Source of the DNA: Polychytrium aggregatum
Taxonomy: Eukaryota > Chytridiomycota > Chytridiomycetes > Polychytriales
Reading direction: 5' to 3'
Assembly (NCBI RefSeq): GCF_025602895.1
Contig: NW_026516410.1
Coordinates: forward strand, 1 to 54,248
DNA: 54,248 bases
Numbering within the stretch: the first letter of the stretch is position 1; the number at the start of each line of letters is the position of its first letter. The translations under genes and the position numbers were made by a program. Under the pieces are notes generated by a model. The model worked only from the letters and a program-made list of their open reading frames with translations, did not search any database and was not told the DNA's origin. Shown in pieces: positions 46,914 through 54,248 of the stretch.

Positions 46914-47704
46914 TGTTAGAGTCCAAAGGGGACTCAACGGCAAAAGAAGAAGTGAGCTCGAAGTGAGCTCAGGGAAAGCAAGGGTAGAGTCCGAAGTGGA
47001 CTCGGAGAGGGAGCGAGGGAAGCAAAGATCCGTTCAAGATAAGACTTGTCTCGAAATGAGACGTGAGGAACACTCAGAGAATAAAGTAGAAGGCACTTTA
47101 TTTAGTCCTATTTTGAACGCTAAGGTTCGACTACACATCGCGGGGGTCAGGCTATTTATAGACAAGTCCGGACTTGGCAGCGAAGGGCGGCCAAGGGAGG
47201 GAAAAGTGGGCGATCGAGCAGGGCGAAGGGGGCGATGCACGAACGAGGGCCGAGAAGGACCACCGAGACAGGCAGAGAACCAAAGCGAGAGAGGCGCAAG
47301 CAAAAGCGAAGCACCTGGCAGGAGGAACGTGCAAAGGCGAAGCAATGTGACTCAACGTCCAAGAAGCGGATTGGTCAAGTATAAGGTTGGGGCAAATGCA
47401 TGCGAGATGAACAAGAGATCGGGGCGGTCAGGCAGGTCATGAGTCACCGGTGGGGGGACACATGACCGGCAGCCGAATTGCAACCAATCGCAGCAAGGCG
47501 CGTGCACAAACAAACCGGCGCGTGCGAAGAAGACAAAGGAAGCGGAGCAGCGCGGGAAAACGGAAGTGCGGAAGGAGCGGGAAAGACAGGCAAAAGGCGG
47601 AAAATCGGAGGGGAACTGCAAGGCTACACACAAACAAACAGAAAGGCAAAAGAATAGCCAAGTGTGCAGTCAAAGTGGAGAACAAGCAGGAGCTATCCCT
47701 AACA
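46914..47704 (-). repeat. 3' LTR of A3 (791 bp)
   Basis: It has the same ends as the A2 LTRs and shares the A3-specific bases (AGGAGGAACG, GAGCGGGAAAG) with 52530-53320. Confidence 0.95.
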
Positions 47705-47716
47705 TCATCCCCTTCC

Positions 47717-50700
47717 TTAGCGACGAACTCCGGACGTCGCCTTCGGCTTTGAGGGATAGCGAAGGTGGAAGTCAGCAACAAGATCAGTGGCGTGGGAAAC
47801 ATTGGCAGCGGGCTCCCAAGACCGGTCAGTCTCGGAATAGCCCTTCCACTGAACCAAGTACTGTAAGCGACCACGGAAGAGCCGAGAATCGAGAACAGTC
47901 TCGACCTCAAACTCTTCCTGGGAGTTAACAAGAATGGGAGGTGGTTCTGGTTGGGTGAACTCGGGAACAATGTCCTTCGTTCGGGGTTCAAGGAGGGATA
48001 CATGGAAAACGGGGTGAACTTTAAGTGTGGAAGGGAGTTTAAGCTCAAAGGCAACGGGGTTGATGCGGCGAAGAACTTTAAAGGGGCCAAGCTTTTTCTG
48101 GTCAAGCTTGTTGGAGGGACGAAGGGTGCGAATGTGGCGACGATCCAGAAAAACGAGGTCGCCAACGGAGATGTCGGGAGTGGGGAGACGGGATTTGTTG
48201 GCCTGCACAGTGTAGGACTCTTGGGCAACCCGGAGGTTGGCCTTGAGATCCTCGAGAACGGTCTGAAGTCGGTCGACACGTTCTTCGGCAGAGGGCACAA
48301 CAGAGGGATCACGAATGATAGAGGGATCGAAAATGGGGTGATGGCCATGGACTGCAAAGAAGGGAGTCATGCCAGTGGAGGTGTTTTCCGAGTTGTTGTA
48401 AGTGAACTCGGCAAGGGGAAGGTGAAGGGTCCAGTCGTCTTGCAGGTAATTGCAATGGATACGCAAATACTGCTCGATGACCTGGTTGAGAACCTCGGTC
48501 GAACCGTCGGTCTCGGGGTGGAAGGCAGAAGAAAGGGAAATCTTCGTCTTCAGAAGCTCATTGAAGCGCCTCCAGAAGGCCGAAGTAAACTGAGTTCCTC
48601 GGTCCGAAACAATAGACCGGGGACAACCATGCAAGCGGAAGATGTGGGAGAGGAAGAGTTCGGCGGTTTGCTCGCCTGTAACCGTCTTCGTGGTGGGCAC
48701 AAAGTGTGCTTGTTTGGACAGGCGGTCCTTAACCACGAAGATCGAGTCAAAACCGTTCGAAGGTGGGAGATCCGTGATGAAGTCCATCGACAGGTCCCAC
48801 CAACGTTCGGAAGGAACGGGGAGAGGATGAAGTAAACCATAAGGGGAGTGACGGGACGGCTTGGCTCGCTGGCACGCTTCACAATTAGCAATGAAGCGAC
48901 GCACAGACTTACGAAGCCGGGGCCAGTGAAAGTCCCGGGAGACGAGCTCAACGGTCTTGGCAAGACCAAAGTGACCAGCGGCAGCGGAGCAGTGACGTTG
49001 CTCAAACACTTTGAGCTGGAGCTCGGGGGAAGGGACAACGATCAGGTCTTTAAAGTAAAGGAGACCGTCACGGAAGGAGTAATCGCCATCAAGACGTTTG
49101 GCGTTAAAGTCAGAAAGGAGGGAACAAGAAAGGGTGGCAGCTCGAATCTCGGAAAGAAAGTCGGGATTCGAGCCGATAACAGTGATGCTGTCGAGAGAAA
49201 TAGACTCGAACAGCTGAAGGAAGTTGGTGGAGTGGAGGGAGTCACCAGGCTTTATCTCAAAGTCAGAACGGCGACTGAGAGCATCGGCTTTGGTGTTGAG
49301 ACGACCAGGGCGGTGGTAAATGCGAAAAGCAAAGTCAGAAAGGAATTGGGCCCACCGGAACTGGCGGCGAGAAAGTTGAGAAGCGGCAGTGAACCGGGTA
49401 AGGTTCTGATGATCAGAGAAAACAAGAGTGGGAATATCAGGGTCGGCAGCCATCAAGTAATGACGCCAGGCGGTAAAGGAATCGACAATGGCGAGGAGCT
49501 CTTTGTCGTGAGTGTCATAATTCACCTCGGCGGGACGGAATTGCCGAGAGTGAAAAGCAACGGGGTGAAGAGCGCCGTCAGGGTCAAACTGAGAAAGGAC
49601 GGCACCCAAAGCAAAGTCAGAAGCATCGGGCTCGATGACAGCGGGTTTAGAGAAATCAAAGTATCGAAGAATAGGTGCGGAAGTGAAGGAAAGTTTAAGA
49701 GAATCAAAAGCCTCTTGGGCCTCGGGAGACCAAGAGAAGGTGGAGGATTTGGTAGTGAGGGAAGTCAAAGGACGAGCAAGTGCGGAAAAGTCCTTGACGA
49801 AGCGGCGGTAAAAGTTTGCGAAACCAATAAAGACTTGGATATCGCGAGCAGAAGAGGGAACAGGCCAAAGGGAAACGGCCTCGACCTTGGCAGGGTCCAT
49901 TTTGATGCCATCGGCAGAAATGATCATGCCGAGAAAGTTAACTTCAGAAAGGTCAAAAGAACACTTGGCCGGATTGACCTTAAGGGAGTGTTCACGAAGG
50001 CGAGAGAGAACAAGCTTAACATGCTCCTCATGCTCCTGGGGATCTTTTGAGAAGATCAGGATGTCGTCAAGATAAATGACAACACAGACACCAAGGAGGT
50101 CCGAGAAGATGTCGTTCATAAAAAACTGAAAAGCAGCGGGGGCATTCGAAAGACCAAAGGGGATAACATTGTACTCAAATGAGCCAGATTTGCAAACAAA
50201 AGCAGTCTTCCACTCATCGCCCTTCTTGACACGAACCAAGTGGTAAGCATCAGGAAGGTCGAGGTGTGAGAAGACGCGGGCAGAAGAAAGTTTATCCAGA
50301 AGATCCTGGAAGAGGGGAAGTGGGTAACGGTTCTTCTTCGTGATGGCATTGAGGCCTCGGTAGTCGACGCAAAGGCGAAGACCACCATTGGGCTTCTTCA
50401 CGAAGAAGCAGGGAGCACCAACGGGAGAAGAGGATTTGGAGATCCAACCACGTGCGAGGGCGTTGGTCAGATACTCCGAAAGAGCAGATTCCTCGGCCGG
50501 GGACAAAGGATAGACTTTCCCCGGCTTTGGCAAACGAGGTTCCTTTCCATCCTCGGTCCGTACAAACTCAATGGACAAGTCATACGGACGATGAGGAGGC
50601 AAGGAAGAAGGAGGGTCAGACTTGAGGCTGAAAACGTCGCCAAACTCATTGTATTTGAGTGGGACGCCTCGAGAGTCAACAGGGGTGCCAGACTCGGCAT

Positions 50701-51595
50701 ACACCTTCGTCGTGAGCACGGACCTTATCGACACCGTAGGATACGTCTCCGGCGAAGGAGGACGGATATCCATTTGGGCAGCGAAAATGTCGAGCTTGTC
50801 TTCCCGTGCAAGACGGAGAAGACTCGCCGCATTAACGAGCTCAATGTCGGGTGAAGATAAAGCCGTTGGCTCTTCAGAAAGCGAAGCAGAGTCAAGGCGG
50901 GAAGAAAGGGAAGGCGAAGTGCCAAAGGAGGGAACCGGTGTAAGGGAAGGACCGGAGGGAGGAGGAGTCAAAGGCGAAGTGCCCGAAGGGGGAGGCGAGG
51001 AGCCGGAAGCGGACGGAGTGTCCAAGGAAGAAGCAGAGACATCCGCGAGGATGTGTCCATCAGCAAGGCAAGAGGGATCGGAGAATGAAAGGGAGAGGGA
51101 CTTCCAATTAACAACTGGATTATGCAAGCGCATCCAGGGAAGACCAAGAGTGATGGGAGTGGTGGAGAGTCGAGTCACAAGAAAAGAAATCGACTCGGTG
51201 TGGGAACCAATGGTCAGAGTCAAAGGCGCGGTTTGGAAACGAATGAAACCGGCCGAAGAACCATCAGCAAGGGAAACGGAGTAAGGAGTAGAAAGAGGGA
51301 TAAGAGAGAGTTTATGGAGATCGGCAAAGGCAGGATCAATGAGGGCAAGAGCGGAACATCCATCATCAATAAAAACAGAAAGGGAGATGGAGACCGGGCC
51401 AGAAAGACTCATGACGATAAGAGTGGCCGGAAGAAGAAGCTTATCGTCCGATAGTGACGAGTCAGAGGGGGAAGATGTTCGTATCGCCGAACAGACCACC
51501 TCGCTTACTTGCGAGGTGCTGCTCGGCTGTGAGCATTTCCCGAGTTCCGTTTGACCAGAACCGGGCACTGCTGAACATCGCGACTGCCGGGACAA
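47717..51595 (-). CDS. pol: Family A Pol of A3 (intact)
   Basis: This is a 1292-codon frame, same architecture as the A2 Pol: IDDGCSA protease-like motif, RT with VIYLDDILIFS, RNase H with EPDASDFALG, integrase HHCC and DDE residues, and chromodomain with YLVQWKGY. The single difference I noticed is SEVNFLGM here versus SEVDFLGM in A2. It overlaps gag in -1 phase; the first ATG is at 51412. No stops or frameshifts, so the copy may be competent. Confidence 0.94.
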   Translation of the reverse strand: MSRQSRCSAVPGSGQTELGKCSQPSSTSQVSEVVCSAIRTSSPSDSSLSDDKLLLPATLIVMSLSGPVSISLSVFIDDGCSALALIDPAFADLHKLSLIPLSTPYSVSLADGSSAGFIRFQTAPLTLTIGSHTESISFLVTRLSTTPITLGLPWMRLHNPVVNWKSLSLSFSDPSCLADGHILADVSASSLDTPSASGSSPPPSGTSPLTPPPSGPSLTPVPSFGTSPSLSSRLDSASLSEEPTALSSPDIELVNAASLLRLAREDKLDIFAAQMDIRPPSPETYPTVSIRSVLTTKVYAESGTPVDSRGVPLKYNEFGDVFSLKSDPPSSLPPHRPYDLSIEFVRTEDGKEPRLPKPGKVYPLSPAEESALSEYLTNALARGWISKSSSPVGAPCFFVKKPNGGLRLCVDYRGLNAITKKNRYPLPLFQDLLDKLSSARVFSHLDLPDAYHLVRVKKGDEWKTAFVCKSGSFEYNVIPFGLSNAPAAFQFFMNDIFSDLLGVCVVIYLDDILIFSKDPQEHEEHVKLVLSRLREHSLKVNPAKCSFDLSEVNFLGMIISADGIKMDPAKVEAVSLWPVPSSARDIQVFIGFANFYRRFVKDFSALARPLTSLTTKSSTFSWSPEAQEAFDSLKLSFTSAPILRYFDFSKPAVIEPDASDFALGAVLSQFDPDGALHPVAFHSRQFRPAEVNYDTHDKELLAIVDSFTAWRHYLMAADPDIPTLVFSDHQNLTRFTAASQLSRRQFRWAQFLSDFAFRIYHRPGRLNTKADALSRRSDFEIKPGDSLHSTNFLQLFESISLDSITVIGSNPDFLSEIRAATLSCSLLSDFNAKRLDGDYSFRDGLLYFKDLIVVPSPELQLKVFEQRHCSAAAGHFGLAKTVELVSRDFHWPRLRKSVRRFIANCEACQRAKPSRHSPYGLLHPLPVPSERWWDLSMDFITDLPPSNGFDSIFVVKDRLSKQAHFVPTTKTVTGEQTAELFLSHIFRLHGCPRSIVSDRGTQFTSAFWRRFNELLKTKISLSSAFHPETDGSTEVLNQVIEQYLRIHCNYLQDDWTLHLPLAEFTYNNSENTSTGMTPFFAVHGHHPIFDPSIIRDPSVVPSAEERVDRLQTVLEDLKANLRVAQESYTVQANKSRLPTPDISVGDLVFLDRRHIRTLRPSNKLDQKKLGPFKVLRRINPVAFELKLPSTLKVHPVFHVSLLEPRTKDIVPEFTQPEPPPILVNSQEEFEVETVLDSRLFRGRLQYLVQWKGYSETDRSWEPAANVSHATDLVADFHLRYPSKPKATSGVRR

Positions 51596-52458
51596 GACTT
51601 TTCCCCGCAGTACAAGCAGAGACCCTGCTCACGACGTCGCTTTTTCTCGACGTCGGAGAGCTTAGCAGGGCGGACCGAGACAGAGTCAAGGTCCATGGGA
51701 GTGGGTGCAGAAGAGGAGGAAGAAGAAACATGCGCGGGAGAATGGTGGTGATGGGGAGCAGAGCGAGAAGAAGGAGGAGGAGGTTGGGAACGGGAGGAGA
51801 CCTTGAGACGATGGAGGGCATCGTCGTACTCGACCGCTGCCTTGATCAACTCGGGCAAGGAAGCGGGAGCGGGGCGGAGACCGATGAGGTGGAACTTGAC
51901 CTCAGACTTCAAACCCTCCTTGAAGAAGTGCATCTTGGTGGGTTCGTCAGTCTGGACGCGGGCGGCGAGCTGGACGAAGCGGGTGGCGAAGGCTTGGCAG
52001 GACTTGAGCTGGACCAAGCGTTTGAGGTCGTTCAAGGCCTTATCTTGCGAGGAGGCCGTGTCCTCACCGAAGGTCGACTTGAGGGCAACTTCAAAATCCG
52101 CGAAGGAAGCCGGGAAGCGGTTGGCCATATAAAAGGCGGCCTCGTACCATTTGAAAGCTTCGCCGCGGAGGAAGGAGGTGGCATAAAGGACCTTCTGGCG
52201 CTCGGGCGCAAAGAAGGCAGGATCGGCGAGGAAGACGAGGTGGCACTGGGCGAGGAAGGCCGTCGTCTCGTCGCGGGAACCTAGGAACTCCTTGGGCTTG
52301 TTCACCTGGTAGACCTGGCGGGGAGCGGCGGCGGGAGCTTGCAGATCTTGGATCTGACGATGGAGAGCAGCGTTCTGGGTCATGAGGGCGTTCATACGCT
52401 CCTCCATGCGCGCCAGGTACGCATTGAGATCTGCCGGGGGTGCAGCAGGCTCAGCCAT
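51505..52458 (-). CDS. gag: Family A Gag of A3
   Basis: A 317-residue Gag from the first ATG after the LTR (52458), identical by inspection to the A2 Gag, with the same helix-rich capsid domain and the same atypically spaced CLYCGEKSC...C knuckle. The only base change noticed in the region (AGACCTGGCG versus AGACTTGGCG near 52313) is silent. With the intact pol it makes A3 a candidate active element. Confidence 0.92.
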   Translation of the reverse strand: MAEPAAPPADLNAYLARMEERMNALMTQNAALHRQIQDLQAPAAAPRQVYQVNKPKEFLGSRDETTAFLAQCHLVFLADPAFFAPERQKVLYATSFLRGEAFKWYEAAFYMANRFPASFADFEVALKSTFGEDTASSQDKALNDLKRLVQLKSCQAFATRFVQLAARVQTDEPTKMHFFKEGLKSEVKFHLIGLRPAPASLPELIKAAVEYDDALHRLKVSSRSQPPPPSSRSAPHHHHSPAHVSSSSSSAPTPMDLDSVSVRPAKLSDVEKKRRREQGLCLYCGEKSCPGSRDVQQCPVLVKRNSGNAHSRAAPRK

Positions 52459-52529
52459 CGGATCGACGAGGGAAAGAGAGGCGAAAGAAGAAGAAAGGCC
52501 GGGAAGCCAAGAGGGAGCGTTCAAAATGA

Positions 52530-53320
52530 TGTTAGAGTCCAAAGGGGACTCAACGGCAAAAGAAGAAGTGAGCTCGAAGTGAGCTCAGGGAAAGCAAGGG
52601 TAGAGTCCGAAGTGGACTCGGAGAGGGAGCGAGGGAAGCAAAGATCCGTTCAAGATAAGACTTGTCTCGAAATGAGACGTGAGGAACACTCAGAGAATAA
52701 AGTAGAAGGCACTTTATTTAGTCCTATTTTGAACGCTAAGGTTCGACTACACATCGCGGGGGTCAGGCTATTTATAGACAAGTCCGGACTTGGCAGCGAA
52801 GGGCGGCCAAGGGAGGGAAAAGTGGGCGATCGAGCAGGGCGAAGGGGGCGATGCACGAACGAGGGCCGAGAAGGACCACCGAGACAGGCAGAGAACCAAA
52901 GCGAGAGAGGCGCAAGCAAAAGCGAAGCACCTGGCAGGAGGAACGTGCAAAGGCGAAGCAATGTGACTCAACGTCCAAGAAGCGGATTGGTCAAGTATAA
53001 GGTTGGGGCAAATGCATGCGAGATGAACAAGAGATCGGGGCGGTCAGGCAGGTCATGAGTCACCGGTGGGGGGACACATGACCGGCAGCCGAATTGCAAC
53101 CAATCGCAGCAAGGCGCGTGCACAAACAAACCGGCGCGTGCGAAGAAGACAAAGGAAGCGGAGCAGCGCGGGAAAACGGAAGTGCGGAAGGAGCGGGAAA
53201 GACAGGCAAAAGGCGGAAAATCGGAGGGGAACTGCAAGGCTACACACAAACAAACAGAAAGGCAAAAGAATAGCCAAGTGTGCAGTCAAAGTGGAGAACA
53301 AGCAGGAGCTATCCCTAACA
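52530..53320 (-). repeat. 5' LTR of A3 (791 bp)
   Basis: It matches 47704 back to 46914. The adjoining primer-binding site (minus strand, 52516-52527) is the same ATTTTGAACGCT as in A2. Confidence 0.95.
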
Positions 53321-53325
53321 GCTGC

Positions 53326-53430
53326 CGTTCGGATTGACGAACGCACCTGCCACGTTCATGCAGCTGATGAACGATGTGTTCCGCCAAGAGCTCGACAACT
53401 CTGTCATCGTGTACCTGGATGATATCCTTG
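53326..53430 (+). CDS. pol: Family D Pol of D1, second fragment ending in the RT active site
   Basis: It continues the RT palm: [19 protein letters not shown] and VIVYLDDIL, where the frame meets the D2 LTR. The next bases would complete the codon after the catalytic YLDD motif. The phase agrees with 45437-46913 once A3 is removed. RNase H and integrase of D1 lie beyond the window. Confidence 0.88.
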
Positions 53431-53739
53431 TGTAGGAGATGGTATCTCCGACGCTGTGCTGCGCGTACTGCGCGTACTGCGCGGCGCAGTGGGTCGTGAC
53501 CTGTGCTGCGCTTTGCGTTTTCACGCACCGCAGGCAGGCCACCGCAGGGTATACCTGCGGGTTGCCCCCGTTCCCCCCGTTTGTCTGGAGTTCGGTTTTA
53601 TCGTGAATAAACGTAAGTGCTCCCCGAGCTCACCCGTCCGCTAGAGTAGCCTAGCACCGCCCTGTTCTGCCCCGTCCTGTCTTGTCTTGTACCCCCTCCC
53701 TCCCCGTCTTGCCCCAACGTCCCAGTAGTGGACGTTACA
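53431..53739 (+). repeat. 5' LTR of D2 (309 bp)
   Basis: It has the same sequence as 44221-44529 by inspection, preceded by CCTTG of D1 pol and followed by the TGGTAGCATCGG primer-binding site. Confidence 0.88.
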
Positions 53740-53861
53740 TGGTAGCATCGGAAATCCTCGTCTTGTTTTCGTCCTGTTTGTCCTCTTTCTAGATCCTCAA
53801 GCTGGATCCCGCCTCTCTTGCCGACCGACTCTCCTCTCTGTCCCTGGAGCCTGCCCCTGCC

Positions 53862-54248
53862 ATGAGCAACCCCGCCCACTTCCGGAAGCCTTCCTCAAGA
53901 CCTTCCGTGCCCCAGTGTTTACTGGGAAGAGCCGCTCCTCCTCGGTGGAGGACTGGCTGCAGCAACTCGAGGACTACCTCGATGCTGCCCAAGTCGCCCC
54001 CACCCACCACATCGTCGCCGCCAAGCTCTGCTTTAAAGGACCAGGCGTACCGTTGGTACCGCCGCCAAGGGTTCGACGAGCAGAGCGAAGGTGTGGTTGA
54101 CGACTTCAAGACCGCCTCCGTCGCCGCTTCGCAGCCCCAATGCTGAACTCATTGCCCGTGAAAGCTATACTCTCTCGTGCAGGTGGTTCTGTGACCCGCT
54201 ACATCGAGGAGTTTGAAGACCTCTCCTCCCAGATTGAGGAGGAGCTGG
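53862..54248 (+). pseudogene. gag: Family D gag of D2, frameshifted and cut by the window end
   Basis: It starts at the same ATG as D1 gag but has a one-base loss in a C run at about 53871, a gained T near 54033, four further single-base losses between 54108 and 54182, and a 3-base gain at the very end, plus one substitution (GTGGTTGAC for GTGTTTGAC). The encoded protein is scrambled. Because the preceding 430 bp are unchanged and indels are concentrated in the last ~380 bp, sequencing error at a contig end is a likely cause. Confidence 0.8.

Larger units (their letters stand above)
46914..53320 (-). mobile_element. Family A chromovirus copy A3, complete, nested in D1 pol
   Basis: The copy is 6407 bp with two 791-bp LTRs and a perfect GCTGC target duplication (46909-46913 and 53321-53325). 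It is the same length as A2 with only scattered substitutions. Orientation is opposite to D1. Confidence 0.96.
44221..53430 (+). mobile_element. Family D Ty3/Gypsy copy D1, interrupted by A3 and D2
   Basis: The 5' LTR (309 bp), primer-binding site, gag and pol up to the RT active site are visible. Pol is split by A3 (46914-53320) and resumes in frame at 53326 with [10 protein letters not shown], then ends abruptly at VYLDDIL where the LTR of a second D copy starts (53431). Its 3' end and right target copy are not in the window. D1 inserted in the coding region of G13. Confidence 0.9.
53431..54248 (+). mobile_element. Second family D copy D2, 5' end only
   Basis: LTR, primer-binding site and leader match 44221-44651 in all stretches compared, then gag runs to the window edge. 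It sits in the same orientation inside D1 pol. It may be a real nested insertion, or an assembly join between two D copies; the right side is not available. Confidence 0.8.

Overview
The window looks like a heterochromatic, transposon-rich stretch of a filamentous fungus, most likely a basidiomycete. The reasons are several Ty3/Gypsy families (three of them chromodomain-bearing), short GT-AG introns (81 and 96 bp), F-box-type genes, and a eukaryotic Tc1/mariner element carrying a Fanzor (TnpB-like) remnant. No rRNA, CRISPR or prokaryotic operon structure is visible. The organism assignment is an inference. Family names A, B, B', C and D are mine.

Left block (1-11.66 kb): the 3' end of a family A element (A1, LTR 1113-1903), then a complete family B element (1919-11327, TSD GCAAG). 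B's pol is split by a short chimeric derivative, B' (6533-9594, TSD CACTC). A1 and B both sit inside an older minus-strand B-like pol relic (1904-1918 and 11333-11660).

Middle island (11.66-29.65 kb): mostly unrecognised host-type or virus-like genes. These are G1 (minus), then G2-G5 (plus). G2 is a short intron-containing paralogue of the start of G3, and G4 resembles an uncharacterised family of nucleocytoplasmic large DNA viruses. A 1.9 kb gene-free stretch follows, saturated with a CACTCCATG motif and dispersed repeats. Then come G6 (one intron), five 71-bp tandem repeats, a 1.09 kb mariner element with a Fanzor C-terminus, a tandem family of three related genes on the minus strand (G7, G8 and the frameshifted G9), G10, an F-box gene G11, and G12.

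Right block (29.65-54.25 kb): a complete minus-strand family C element (29648-42790) whose pol is interrupted by complete A2 (30866-37272, TSD GCAGC). G13 follows; it is a paralogue of G6 cut off by family D element D1 at 44221. D1 pol is interrupted by complete A3 (46914-53320, TSD GCTGC) and again, inside the YLDD catalytic motif of reverse transcriptase, by a second D copy (D2, 53431 to the window end).

The element genes work as standard retrotransposons: Gag forms the particle, and Pol supplies protease, reverse transcriptase, RNase H and integrase. In all four families pol lies in the -1 frame relative to gag. Families A, B and C have a primer-binding site complementary to the predicted start of their own transcript (Tf1/sushi-like self-priming), while D has an initiator-Met-tRNA-like site. 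LTR pairs appear identical within elements, so insertions are recent. Functions of most middle-island genes cannot be assigned from sequence alone.
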